NCBI RefSeq assembly: GCF_021869535.1
Contig: NW_026262648.1
Location: 744,001 to 808,000 of the forward strand
Length of the DNA stretch: 64,000 nucleotides
DNA from: Mytilus californianus
Taxonomy: Eukaryota > Mollusca > Bivalvia > Mytilida > Mytilidae
Reading direction: 5' to 3'
Below the pieces are notes generated by a model. That model saw only the letters and a program-made list of their open reading frames with translations, had not been told where the DNA came from and did not search any database. The translations under genes and the position numbers were made by a program. The stretch's first letter is position 1; each line of letters starts with the position of its first letter. Shown piece by piece: positions 1 to 11,191 of the stretch.

Positions 1-1690
1 TTTAGATGATACACGGACACTTTTTATAGTTGTTACACGGACAGTTTGTATAAATAGAATTACTCGTGCATGATCAGTGAGTTCATGAGCACTTTAAATT
101 TCAATTAGATTTGAACTTTTTGTTTCACCGACATATTGGTCCGTGTATATTTGCGTCCATTCGTTTTTCGTTTTGAAATATCAAAAACAAAAAACAAAAA
201 ACGAGAGTGTTTTCATTTTTCGTTTTTGATTTCTCAAAAACCAAAACGAAATACAAAAGTGTTCTCATTTTTCGTTTTTGATTTCTCTAAAACCAAAACG
301 GAAAACGAAAGTGTTTTTATTTTTTGTTTTTGATTTCTCTAAAACCAAAATGAAAATCAAAAGTGTTTCCGTTCTTCGTTTTTTGATGTAACTAAACAAG
401 AATTTTGTATTTAATTTTAATTATTTCTCGTTTTATAATATACAATGTTTTCCTTTCTTGTTTCACAGTTATTGATAGTAAATAATGCCAATGTAAACAT
501 TCCGGTGTTCTTTCAACATAATGTAGACAAAATAGACCGCCTGACTTATGAATTGAACTACGGTGATAAATGAATCAAAGCCTTTCAAATTACCGTGTTT
601 ATATCTTCAATAAAAAATAAATTATTATATTCAAATATTAAACGAATCATATATTTAAATTGTACAATATAATATTATATAAAGAAGGTAAAAATAGATA
701 GATTGATTACAACATCACATTAACAAGGGAGGTTACTATTTTTTAAAACTGATAAGAAAACTACCTCGGACGTTAAAGTATACATGCACAGTCACTGTGG
801 TTATCAGATCTTTAATCGAAGATAATGTCGACGGATCGATGCAAAAAACTTTATCAATCTGAACAATAAGGGTGTGTGATCTTTACTTTTAAGTTTAGAA
901 AGGTTGATCTAAGATGATTAGAATTGATGACCGAGGTCCATCTGCCAGTAGTATGCGAACATTCAGGACGATAATGTGTTTTGCTTGATCAATTGATTAA
1001 AAAACAATTTCCGCAATTTCACAATTCAAACCGGGATTAGCATTCAATCATTTTGCCATTCGGAGCCTACTCGGTATTAGTTTTGCTTATTTGTGAAATC
1101 TATATGGTGACTTTAATTAACTAGAGCCTGGGTGTGGATAGGGGTTTACAGAATAGAGAATAGTGGGCAAAAAATATGAATAATAGAGACAATGGACCAA
1201 GAAATAAAAAAAATAGAATAATGAGGTCTTAAAATATAAAGAGAACAGAATAATTGGCAAAAAGTATAAAGAAATAAAGAATAGAGAAAAATGGCCTGAA
1301 ACACTGATTAAAGAATAGAGAAAATCGGCATAGAATATCAAAGAATACAGAAATGAAGAACCCGTATCCAGACCATCATACTAGTTGCCTAAACCAACGT
1401 TATTTTGTCTCCGGTAGAATGTTATTGGTTATCATACGTTTTCTTTTGATTTATATGCCCATCAATTAAGACGTGAGCTTTCATAATTTGCCAGCTTATT
1501 ACATAATAAAAAAAGACAAAGCCAAACATCACTCTGGATTTTTTCTCAAGTGGACCTCAGCTACCTACCCTACCACACCATTACCGAAAAGTTAAAAAAA
1601 AAAATCCACGGCAATACTTTTGTCCGCACTAGGTGCAAAGGGAAGTTGGGTAGCTGAGGTCTACTGGAGAAAAAAATCCAGGGTGTTATT
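1..1690 (+). repeat. Left arm of the large inverted repeat
   Basis: Reads as the reverse complement of 7419-9475, with scattered substitutions and small indels. The terminal motif ACACGGACACTTTTTATA at 11-28 is partly repeated at 35-52 as ACACGGACAGTTTGTATA, and GTCCGTGTA recurs in inverse orientation near 140. These could be subterminal binding sites for a transposase (inference). Confidence 0.75.
187..385. repeat. 52-bp tandem repeat, about 4 units, in the left arm
   Basis: Units are marked by AGTGT at 206, 258, 310 and 362, which is exactly 52 bp spacing. Each unit contains a TTTCGTTTTTGATTTCTC-like core followed by an A-rich AAACCAAAACG segment. The 65-residue frame through this stretch merely translates the repeat. 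About three corresponding inverted units lie at 8700-8870 in the right arm. Confidence 0.75.
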
Positions 1691-2025
1691 CGTCTTTTTT
1701 TTTTTAAGTAGGTCCAAAGTTGGGGTCCGCGGACACCCAACCCCACCCGTACCGAAAATTTAATTAAAAAAATTCTATGGCAATACTTTTGTCCGTACTA
1801 GGTGCAAAGGGAAGCTTGGTAGCTGAGGTCTACAGTATAAAAAACCAGGGTATTGTTCGGCTTAGTTTTTTTTTCTAAAGTAGGTCAAAAGTTGAGGTCA
1901 GATACCCTACCCAACCCTTACCGAAAAGTTAATAAACAAAAATTCTATGGCAATACTTTTTTCCGCACTAGGTTCAAACGTAAGCTAGAGACCTAGCGCC
2001 TACTTGATCAAAATTCCCAGTTTGG
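1531..2025. repeat. Tandem run of three ~169-bp hairpin-forming units
   Basis: GGCAATACTTTTGTCCG-like cores recur at about 1609, 1779 and 1948. The best preserved unit (1531-1684) begins with ACCTCAGCTACCTACCC and ends with GGGTAGCTGAGGT, so it is itself palindromic and could fold as a MITE-like hairpin. The third unit is the most decayed. Only one matching unit is present in the right arm (7419-7585), so copy number differs between the arms. Confidence 0.65.
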
Positions 2026-3082
2026 GTATAGCACGGATTATTTTTTAAAGCTAATAAATAATTTCCTTGCCCACCATACTTTGAGTACAAAAAATAAACC
2101 TTTCGTCCAATCATAAGTAAGCGAAATCCACTGTTTCAGAAGTAGAATGTTTTGTCAAAACAGTTTTGTGTGTCAAAAAAAAAAGTTAAAGCACGAGTGT
2201 AATTTTATTTTCTTCTAATGCAGAACAATCGTTACTTTTCATAAACTATTTGACAGGATGCCGAGAATATGGAAAGCTATTTCACACAATAGTGCAATTT
2301 TGCCAACATTTAAATAATTTCATAATTATTTACGATTCTATATACACTCCAAAGTGTTGACTATTAGAAATGTAAAGCGTGCAGCACGCTGTGTGATGTA
2401 TTGAAAGCGATTTCTATTGTATTTATATAATTAATGAACAAGAATGAAACTTTTTAAATTCATTGAATAGTGTCTTTGACTGCTTAATTATATATTAAAA
2501 ACTGATAATATAGTGGTTATATATTAATAAAAACATTTGAAGTACGTTTGAATCTTATGCAACATTTTGGGTTTATATAAACATCTGAAAACTGGCTGCT
2601 AGTGAAGTGGCTGCTAGCGAGTGGCTGCTTGCTTGAACCTGGTCTCACAAACTCCGCATTTTCATTCATGTCTTCACATTACAGGTTTCAATAAACGTTT
2701 AGTAAATAATGTCAATGTGCTTTCCCATGAGGTTTTATGCAGAACAATTACCGGAAATCTATGGTAGTTTGCAAAATAAATGTCAAAACCGAAATCTTAC
2801 TGAACAAAGTAGACACCCACATTAAAAAAGGTTGAGGCATTGAAGGCCAAATAAGTGTTCATATTTCACATTCTTGCGGGTCTAATTGTAATCAGAAGGT
2901 CATTGCAGAGTTGCAAGAAGTTCACAAATTAATTTAATACAAAGACAAAAATCAATGTAAAAAAAAAACAGTTTCATTGGTGAAATTAAGACGGCAGTAT
3001 ATATAGCAATTATAATAACAACAAACAAATGATTATCAAATGGTCATGACTTTTGTTTGGAGCAATATGAGCAAATCCCTTT

Positions 3083-3084
<2 letters not shown>
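2026..3084. other. Gene-free AT-rich stretch
   Basis: No convincing reading frame, RNA gene or complete repeat was seen. A short direct repeat built on TGGCTGCT occurs three times around 2593-2630. Confidence 0.5.
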
Positions 3085-3123
<39 letters not shown>

Positions 3124-3212
3124 TTATCAATCAATCAATCAATCAAACGAACAATCAAACAATCAAACAAACAACCAATCAATTAATCAATCAATCAATC
3201 AATCAATCAATA
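3085..3212. repeat. (TCAA)n microsatellite, interrupted
   Basis: Long runs of TCAATCAATCAA with a few substitutions. The NQSINQSINQ-type reading frame over it is an artefact of the 4-bp period. It lies directly before a dispersed repeat at 3213 and may be that element's simple-sequence end (inference). Confidence 0.9.
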
Positions 3213-3800
3213 AAATTGAGAATGGAAATGAAGAATGTGTCAAAGAGACAACAACCCAACCAAAGACATGTTTGTGAAAGAGCAGAAAACAGCCGAAGGC
3301 CACCAATGGGTCTTCAACAGAATGAGAAAATCCCGCAACAGGAGGCGGGATTCAGCTGGCCCCTAAATAAAAATGTATACTAGTTCAGTGAAAATGGACG
3401 TCACACAAAACTAAAAATAAAAAAAAAACATACAAGACTATCAAAGGCCAGAGGCTCCTGACTTGGGACATGCGCAAAAATGCGGCGGGTTGAAACATGT
3501 TTTGTGAGATCTCAACCTTCCCCCTATACCACTATAGCTAGCCAATGTAGAGTAAACAAACACACAGCAATACGCACAGTAAAACTCAGTTTAAAAGAAG
3601 TCCGAGTCCGATGTCAGAATAGGTAACAAAAGAAACTAAGCAACATAAATTAACAAAGGATTACTAGCAGTAACTGACATGCCAGCTCCAGACCCCAATT
3701 ACACCGATTGAAAGATTATGTCTTCATCACATGAAAATCAAGCATATTCACTCCTGTGAGGGGTTTAGTATCACACCCTCATAAAATATATGAGAAGCAA
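3213..3800 (+). repeat. Dispersed mussel-type repeat, plus orientation
   Basis: Contains the block AATGTGTCAAAGAGACAACA, followed further on by AGGCTCCTGACTTGGGACA and GCGGGTTGAAACATG. Related blocks occur at 6536-7160 in the same orientation and at 4900-5645 inverted, so this is a multi-copy family within the window. The type of parent element is not evident; no protein domain is seen. Confidence 0.6.
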
Positions 3801-4299
3801 ATGACCCGTATTATGCCAACAACTGGTTTTAGAATTAATTAGTTTATTTCCGATGCAAAGACCTTATAAGTGAATAAATATTAATACAAAAATATGTCAT
3901 CTTTAATGATTCCTCATGGGGATTTTGATTATGTGATTACTTGGCCGTTTTTTTAGTGATTATTTGATTACTAGACCAAATATTTCATGATTATTTGATT
4001 ATCTAGGACTGTATTTTAGATTAATTGATTACCAAGTTTAAACAATAAATTTGTGTGTATAGCATACATTTAACATTTGGCTTGAAAGACGTTATTTTTT
4101 TTGGCCTCGCTCCGCTCGGTAAAATTGTTAAGAATTAAGTCCGAAGATTGAACGCGTTTGTCCAGTAATCTTATTAAAATCCATACACAACAAGTCATAT
4201 AAGTATAACGAAATCAGAGATATATCTTTTAATTAGATTGGTTCGTCTAATTTAGTATTTTTATCTGAAGTAAATTTACTAACTTCTTTAATAAAGGAT
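3801..4299. other. Gene-free stretch with degenerate TGATTATTTGATTAC repeats
   Basis: Around 3920-4035 the phrase TGATTATTTGATTA recurs several times with variation, suggesting a decayed short tandem repeat. Nothing else was recognised. Confidence 0.45.
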
Positions 4300-4600
4300 T
4301 TGAACAAGAATGTGTCAATAGTACATGAATGCCCCACTCGCACTATCAGTTTCTATGTCCAGTGGACCGTAAATTGCGGTCAGAACTCTAACTTGGCATT
4401 AAAATTAGAAAGATCATATCATATGAAACATGTGTACTGAGTTTCAAGTTGATTGGACTTCAACTTCATCAAAAATTAATTTGACCAAAAACATTAACCT
4501 GAAGCGGAACAGACGGATAAACGGAAGAACAAACGGACGCACAGACCGAAAAACATAATGCCTATAAATGGGACATACATTCACAAAATGTGCTAAAACT
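4300..4600 (+). repeat. Dispersed repeat (AGTTGATTGGACTTCAACTT family)
   Basis: The phrases AGTTGATTGGACTTCAACTT and CCTGAAGCGGAACAGACGG, then repeated ACGGA-rich sequence, match a family I recall as very common in bivalve genomes. That identification is from memory. No coding potential. Confidence 0.4.
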
Positions 4601-4899
4601 GAATGAAGGTCTTGTAAATCTCAATTAGACCATAACAGGCATATCCAAATAAAGTTCCCTGAAGTCACAAACAACTTCCCTCACTTGTAGATCTATTTCC
4701 ACTACTTCTGCACTATTGTATTTATCAATAATAATATAAATAGAAATTGTATGCATGTAAATTAAAAACGAGCAGGGTAAACTTATCAATCCTTTAAATT
4801 AACTTATTTTAAAAGGTTACCAATTGAACACTGTAAATCGATCTTTGAATATTGTTTTTATTGGTATAAATATCAATTTTGTTATCAGTAACTTAAAAT

Positions 4900-5645
4900 T
4901 ATACTACATATTATTGTTATACACATCAAGGTACTACAATCTGTTGATACCTATGATTTGGCATTGCACAAGGTCTTGTCTTTCTCTGACTGTTAATGAC
5001 GTCTTTACACTAAATCCATTGGATGTTGGATGTGTACTGATTGATATTTTAGTCTTAGATACATGATTTTTGTATTAGTTGTCATTGGCTTTGAACTAGT
5101 TGTCATTACTGCGATTACTCTCAGATCTGTACTTTGTGTCCTTTTTTTGTTTGTTAATGACGTATAAACACCCTGCCACGTCCGGTCTGTGCTTTTGTTA
5201 GATGTTTTTTTCTGTTTTGTATCGATCTGATATGTTAAGCCCTTTTCAACTGATTTTTAAACAGTTTGTTCTTATGTTGTTCTGTAACAAAACTCGTCCT
5301 AGGTTAACGGGAGGGTTGAGCGCTCACTTGCATGTTTAACCCCGCCACATACTGTATGTGCCTGTCCCAAGTTAGGAGCCTGTAGTTCAATGGTTGTCGT
5401 TTGTTGATGTCTGTCATATTTGTTTTTCGTTTTATTGTGTTATAAATTAGGCCGTTTTTTCTCAAGTGAACTGTTTCATATTTTTCATGTCAGAGCCTTT
5501 CATAGCCGACTATACCCTACTGGTTTTTTTCTCATTGTTGAAGGTGGTACGGTTGCCTATATTTAATTGCTTACATCCACTTCATTTGAACTTAGGGGAT
5601 AGTTGTCACATTGGCAATCATACCACATCTCCTTATTAAATTGTT
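4900..5645 (-). repeat. Dispersed mussel-type repeat, minus orientation
   Basis: Read on the minus strand it carries CAGGCTCCTAACTTGGGACA and GTGGCGGGGTTAAACATG, the same core as the plus-strand repeats at about 3456-3500 and 7048-7100. The 5' end on the minus strand (ATTGCCAATGTGACAACTAT, near 5620) resembles the end of a widespread mussel repeat. The 80-residue frame at 4824-5066 is a by-product. Confidence 0.55.
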
Positions 5646-5664
5646 GAGGGGGAGGGTGGTGGTT

Positions 5665-5706
5665 GGGGGGGGGGGGGGGGGGGGGGGGTTGTTGTTGTTG
5701 TTGTTG
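5665..5706. repeat. G24 homopolymer followed by (TTG)n
   Basis: About 24 consecutive G at 5665-5688, then TTGTTG repeats to 5706. The tract could form a G-quadruplex and is a likely place for length polymorphism or assembly error. Confidence 0.9.
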
Positions 5707-6535
5707 AAATTTGTATTTCTTAGGAAAGTTCCAATGTTTTCCTCCCAGGTCACCCAGTTTTAATTGGATATTTTCTCATTTTGCTGTGCCCTTGGATTTG
5801 TGTTTAAGGCCAACCAGAGCTTACTGCCTGTTGGTGGGTAGTTGAAGACCATATGGTAAGCTCTAGGTGTCTTTTTGTGTATTGTATATGGTGATTTGGT
5901 GATGTCTCCATGCCATTGTCCCATTACTTTATATAGACAACTTATCAGTCAACCATATCTATCAAAGACGACAAATGATGGCCAAAGTTCTCCTGGCCTT
6001 TTGTATAGTCAGGCGAGAAACAAGATATAAACGGACTTGGCTTGGTATAAACATGTATATTTAGTAAACTCGTATAAATTCAAATCAAATAAATATTTCA
6101 AAACAACATGAAAATAAAAATATAAAAGTGTAAAAAAATATATTTTTAATAAATCTTGAAAATATTATTGTGTTTGTGTGTGGCCATGGATAAAGGCATG
6201 TTTTTCAGTCTGGGTTAAAAAAAAATATTATTGACATAGGGTACAAATCCCTGCCCCACCCCAGAGAATCAAATGATTGCTTCCTTCGGAACAATAGAGA
6301 TTGAAGATGTTGAGAATGAAGATCAGGTAATATTTTTATGTTCTGCGGCGACGTTAAAGGAACACCAATCAGTTAATTGATCTTTATGACTATGACTTCA
6401 GTTGTGTAATATTCCTTGTTGTAAAAGTTCCCTTTCTGCTTTGTGTAGACTTATTAAGACTTAGAATAGATCTACAATGACTAATGAACGGTCGTGTATG
6501 GTTTGGCATTTTACATGCCTACCAATAATAAAATT
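5707..6535. other. Gene-free stretch with a possible SINE-tail relic
   Basis: No supported gene. At about 6340-6380 the phrase GCGGCGACGTTAAAGGAACA followed by CCAATCAGTTAATTG resembles the GACGTTAAGCAACC plus (AATC)n tail of the SINE-like element described at 16193-16619, so it may be a decayed tail of a related element. Otherwise AT-rich with A and T runs. Confidence 0.35.
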
Positions 6536-7160
6536 GACAATGGAAATGGGGAATATGTCAAAGAGACAACAACCCGACCAAAAAGCAGACAATAGCCGAT
6601 GTCCAGATATGATACGATGCTACCGGACATAGAAAAAACTGTCCTTTTTTCATGGAAAATTAAACTGTTACAGTATATTAAAGAATACAAAACTAGCTCT
6701 CTTTTCTGTAAATACAAATAAAAAGTTGACATGGATGAGATTAAAGCTAGAAATCCCAATATCCCAATTCACTTTAAAAGACCATATATAGATATAAGAA
6801 GATGTGGTATGAGTGCCAATGAGACATTTCTCCATCCAAGTCACAATTTGTAAACGAAAAACCGTTATAGGTCAAAGTACGATCGTCAACACGGAGCCTT
6901 GGCTAACACCGAACAGCAAGCTACAAAGGGCCCCAAAATGATCAGTGCAAAACCATTCAAACGGGAAAACTATGCAACGGTGTAATCTATATAATAAACA
7001 AGAAACGAGAACACTCATGAACCACATCAACAAACGGCAACTACTGAACATCAGGTGCCTGACTTAGGACAGGTGCAAACAAATGCAGCGGGTTTAAACG
7101 TTTAAATAGGTACCAAATTCACTCTTATCCGAGACAATAATGTAACATATGACCTTTAAT
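6536..7160 (+). repeat. Dispersed mussel-type repeats, plus orientation
   Basis: The first part (6536-6620) repeats the TGTCAAAGAGACAACAACCC block seen at about 3238. From 6800 onwards comes AGATGTGGTATGAGTGCCAA and later GGTGCCTGACTTAGGACAGG with GCGGGTTTAAACG, the third copy of the core shared with 3213-3800 and 4900-5645. No protein domain was recognised. Confidence 0.55.
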
Positions 7161-7418
7161 ATTGAAGGGCTAAACTTGCATTGAGCCGTGTTTAGGCCCT
7201 AAAATAGAAAATAATGAGATATGGAGTAAATGTGCATGTGACAATCTCGCACACAATACATAGAAAAAAATACAAATTATCAATAAACAGGGCTTTTATT
7301 CCTGTTCTTCATCTTGAAAGTAGCTGGAGGGTCTTCAACGAGGAAAAGAACCATTCATACCCTGAAAACAACAACCACATACTTGACTATGTGGATAACA
7401 ATGTTTTGCTTTATCCTA
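7161..7418. other. Short gene-free spacer before the right arm
   Basis: Two small overlapping frames cross this spacer into the inverted-repeat arm, but neither resembles a protein and both end within repeat sequence. Treated as non-coding. Confidence 0.4.
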
Positions 7419-8910
7419 CACCCTGGATTTTTTCTCCAGAAGACCTCAGCTACCCAGCTTCCCTTTGCACCTAGTGCGGACAAAAGTATTGCCGTAGATT
7501 TTTTTTATTAACTTTTCGGTAATGGTGTGGTAGGGTGGGTAGCTGAGGTCTACTTGAGAAAAAATCCAGAGTGATGTTCGGCTTAGTCTTTTTTTTTTTA
7601 TAATGTAATAAGCTGGCAAATTATGAAAGCTCATGTCTTAATTGATACGCATAGAAATAAAAAGAAAACGTATGAAAACCAATAACATTCTACCGGAGAC
7701 AACATAACGTTGGTTTAGGCAACTAGTATGATGGTCTGGATGCGTATTTCTTCATTTCTGTATTCTTTGATATTCTATTCCATTTTTCTCTATTCTTTAA
7801 TCAGTGTTTCAGGCCATTTTTCTCTATTTTTTATCATGTTTATTTCTTTATACTTTTTGCCAATTATTCTGTTCTCTTTATATTTTAACACCTCATTATT
7901 CTATTTTTTTATTTCTTGGTCCATTGTCTCTATTATTTATATTTTTTGCCCACTATTCTCTATTCCGTAAACCCCCATCCACACCCAGGCTCTAGTTAAG
8001 GTCACCATATAGATTTCACAAATAAGCAAAACTAATACCGAGTAGGCTCCGAATAGCAAAATGATTGAATGCTAATCCCGTTTTGAATTGTGAAATTGCG
8101 GAAATTTGTTTTCAATCAATTGATCAAGCAAAACACATTATCGTCCTGAATGTTCGTATAATGGACCTTGGTCATGAATTCTAATCATCTGAGATCAACC
8201 TTTTTAAATTTAGAAGTAAAGATCACGCATCCTTATTGTTCAGATTGATAAAGTCTTTTGCGTCCGTCGACATTATCTTCGATTAAAGATCTGATAACCA
8301 CAGTGACTGTGCATGTATACTTTAACGACCGGGGTAGTTTTCTTATCAGTTTTAAAAAATAGTAACCTCCCTTGTTAATGTGATGTTGTAATCAATCTAC
8401 TTATTTGTACCATCTTTATATAATATTATATTGTACAATTTAAATTTATGATTCGTTTAATATTTATAATAATTTATTTTTTATTAAAGATATAAACAAG
8501 GTAATTTGAAAGGCTTTGATTAATTTATCATCGTAGTTCAATTCATAAGTCAGGCGGTCTATTTTGTCTACATTATGTTGAAAGAACACAGGGGTGTTTA
8601 CATTGGCATTATTTACTATCAATGACTGTGAAACAAGAAAGGAAAACATTGTACATTATAAAACGAGAAATAATTAAAAGTAAATACAAAATTCTTGTTT
8701 AGTGAAATCAAAAACGAAAAACGGAAACACTTTTGATTTTCATTTTGGTTTTAGAGAAATCAAAAACAAAAAATGAAAACACTTTTGTTTTTCGTTTTGG
8801 TTATTGAGAAATCAAAAACGAAAAATGAAAACACTCTCGTTTTTTTATTTTTGTTTTTGGTATTTCAAAATGAAAAACGAATGGACGCAAATATACACGG
8901 ACCCATATTT

Positions 8911-9366
8911 CCTGTCTTTTTTATTAAAATATTTACGTTGGCATCAATAACTATATTTTTTTAAAACAATTCCAGTATATAACTATTCATATCAGTACAC
9001 TAAGGGATTACCCATTTAACTTCAAAAGGGGGGTTATGGTTTTTTCCAAAAAAAATTTCTGATCCCCAATTTTATGAGATAAAATATATTGTGGTCAAGC
9101 AGATGACAAAATAATGTTCTGATTCCTGATTTTCCGAATACCGTATATAATAGTGCTAATTTAGAAAAAAATAAAATATGTGTGTGCTAGCATTGAAATA
9201 CTAAATAATTTTCTTACTCAGAAAAAAAAACATACCCCCCTTTTGAAGCTAAATGGTCGGTACGTAAACGTATTATTTTTTCAATATATGGATATAAATA
9301 GTATTCTGGACAATGAAAGTAAAGAAATGCTGGTACCGACGTTTATATTTCAATAAAAAAGACAGG
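8911..9366. mobile_element. Inverted-repeat element inserted in the right arm
   Basis: Begins CCTGTCTTTTTTATTAAAAT at 8911 and ends with the near reverse complement, ATTTCAATAAAAAAGACAGG, at about 9347-9366. The complementarity extends about 35 bp inward. No reading frame. It has in turn been entered by the element at 9010-9259. Confidence 0.6.
9010..9259. mobile_element. MITE-like element nested inside 8911-9366
   Basis: Terminal inverted repeats: CCATTTAACTTCAAAAGGGG at about 9011-9030, and on the right CCCCTTTTGAAGCTAAATGG at about 9237-9256. Length is about 250 bp with no reading frame. Short length, good TIRs and absence of coding sequence fit a MITE. Confidence 0.65.
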
Positions 9367-9475
9367 AAATATATATATATATATAAAAATCAAATCTAAT
9401 CAAAAGATAAAATACCTATTAACTCACCAATGCACGATCGATTCCATATATAAAAAGTGTCCGTGTAATACATGT

Positions 9476-10242
9476 TCAAATAGGTAGCAAATCTTGAAGA
9501 AAATCATTCAATTTATGTCACCAATTTTGAACGGTAAGCAGCGATTGGATCATATTGTGACACGTGTTTAATCCTGATCAGACATATAAAAATCTATAAG
9601 CATGAATTTTGTTTTTTTTCAAATCCAAAATATATGCCTATATATATCTAATAACAAGACAAAATTATTTTTTCTTGACATTTCGTTCACTAATGAAATA
9701 AGAAATTCATTCTTTTTATACATTTATTTTGATATTGAATTCATGTATATTGAATTCATATATATTGAATTCATATATTTGGGAGCAAATGTAAGATTTT
9801 TATTATTTTTTAAGAGGGAATGGGGGAATGGAATGGCACATCCTGCATTTTTTCAACAAAAAAATGATCAAAACTATTTATTTTAAATTTATTTAACCCC
9901 CCCCCCCCTTTCCCGTTTTTCCCCCAAATAAAAATCAAATGTTAGCTTGCTTACCTCTGAAATTGTTTTCATACATGACTTACTTGCGAAGTTGCATTTT
10001 AAAAAATCTCAAATGTGTACGACATTCATATTTTACTTGACATGGTTCTTTTTATTAAATTATTAGAAAATGAATTTCTTGAGAAAAAGACTGTCGACTG
10101 AAGGTAAATGAAAACAAAAGTTTGTTTTAACTGCAACTTACATTAACTGGTATATGGCCATTTAAGTTTCTAATCTGTTGAATTTTGCTACCTCTTCTAA
10201 ATGCAAAATGTGCTACTTTTTTCTTGAAACGTCGTACAAGTC
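9476..10242. other. Gene-free stretch with small simple repeats
   Basis: Contains an (AT)n-rich segment just upstream (9370-9388), three copies of an approximately 18-bp TTGAATTCATATATA unit at 9733-9779, and a C-run at about 9897-9908. The 94-residue frame at 9602-9886 is low-complexity (F/I/Y-rich) and not supported. Confidence 0.5.
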
Positions 10243-10426
10243 AGATACAAAACAAAGGTAAAAAAAAACCAGGCCAGAAACAAACTGCCTTATAGTTCTT
10301 CTGCACTTGTAGTCAGGTCAAGGTCCTCGGCTATCGCCTCGGACCTTCACCTGACTACTCGTGCAGAAAAACAATCCGGCAACGGTTGTTACTTGCCTGT
10401 ATTTTTGTTACCTTTGTATTGTATCT
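10243..10426. mobile_element. Palindromic foldback element (about 184 bp)
   Basis: The ends AGATACAAAACAAAGGTAA (10243) and TTACCTTTGTATTGTATCT (to 10426) are complementary. The inner arms CTGCACTTGTAGTCAGGTCA and TGACTACTCGTGCAG pair around the GC-rich apex GGTCCTCGGCTATCGCCTC. The whole sequence would fold into one hairpin with an internal mismatch region. Non-coding. Confidence 0.65.
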
Positions 10427-10770
10427 AATTCATATTTGAAATCCACCATGTTAAACATGCAGTAAATTATACATGTATACTCTGTTTAACTTCAAGAAAA
10501 CTGATAATATCAATGAAATGAGATGTGAACAATACGTAAATGAGACAGGAACTAGTCGACACAATTATATGTATAGAAAGAATATATTGGTACCTTTATA
10601 TTGAGCAAAAGCAAATGAGAACTACACAATTGTATCAACTACTCGTTACTAAATATGAATCGCCATTTTAAAAGATATATTAGTTAGTTTTGTCAAAATA
10701 TAGTCATAATTGGTTTCATTTTATATAGAAAGTTGTGATGACGAACTATGTCTCGTATATTAACTGCATT

Positions 10771-11191
10771 AAGGGAGCTACGTACCGTGATGTATAAGGG
10801 AAGGAAGGGGTTCTTCATCGCTCCCACAGAAATACATCAGTCAAAAATAGCCAAACATTTGTTGGTACAGATGGCTTCAAACAATGTCAAAGTTAAAAGA
10901 ATTTTGCGGCATCAAAGGAGCTTCATACCATGATATATCAGTGAAGGAAGGGGTTCTTCATCGCTCCTTCAGAAATACATCATTCAAAAATAACCAAACA
11001 TTTGTTGGTATAAATGGCTTCAAACTATGTCGAATTTAAAAGAATTTTGCGGCATCAAGGGAGCTACATACCATGATCTATCAGTGAAGGAAGGGGTTCT
11101 TGATCGCTCCTATAGAAATACATCATCCAAAAATAACCAAACATTTGTTGGTACAGATGGCTTTAAAAATGTCGAATTTAAAAGAATTTTG
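10771..11191. repeat. Tandem triplication of a ~143-bp unit
   Basis: Units start with AAGGGAGCTACGTACC-like sequence at about 10771, 10914 and 11057 and contain GAAGGAAGGGGTTCTTCATC and CCAAACATTTGTTGGTA. The period is not a multiple of three and the frames break, so the 61- and 97-residue frames are repeat translations. Confidence 0.75.

Larger units (their letters stand above)
1..9475. mobile_element. Large foldback-type (long inverted repeat) element, non-autonomous
   Basis: The first 1.7 kb and the last 2 kb of this interval are reverse complements of one another over almost their whole length. Matching landmarks are the ACACGGAC end motif (11-18 and, reversed, 9457-9466), the 52-bp tandem units (about 200-380 and 8700-8870), the AGCCTGGGTGTGGATAGGGG block (about 1125 and 7985) and a hairpin unit (1531-1684 and 7419-7585). 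The 5.7 kb between the arms holds only dispersed repeats and no transposase reading frame. Long arms built partly of tandem repeats recall foldback/Galileo-like DNA transposons; that classification is inference. The outer boundary is uncertain because similarity reaches the first bases of the window. An alternative is an inverted segmental duplication rather than a transposon. Confidence 0.6.
7419..9475 (-). repeat. Right arm of the large inverted repeat
   Basis: Reverse complement of 1-1690, beginning with the hairpin unit and ending with AAAAAGTGTCCGTGT at about 9452-9466. It is interrupted by a 456-bp insertion at 8911-9366 that the left arm lacks, so the insertion came after the two arms formed or was lost from the left arm. 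The frames at 7728-7995 and 8464-8649 translate arm sequence that is equally open in the other arm. Confidence 0.75.

Noticed and set aside
3057-3383. 108-residue frame with NQSINQ repeats
   Set aside because: It translates the (TCAA)n microsatellite and an adjacent dispersed repeat.
9602-9886. 94-residue frame
   Set aside because: F/I/Y-rich low-complexity translation of AT-rich DNA with an internal EFIYIEFIYIEF repeat arising from an 18-bp tandem repeat.
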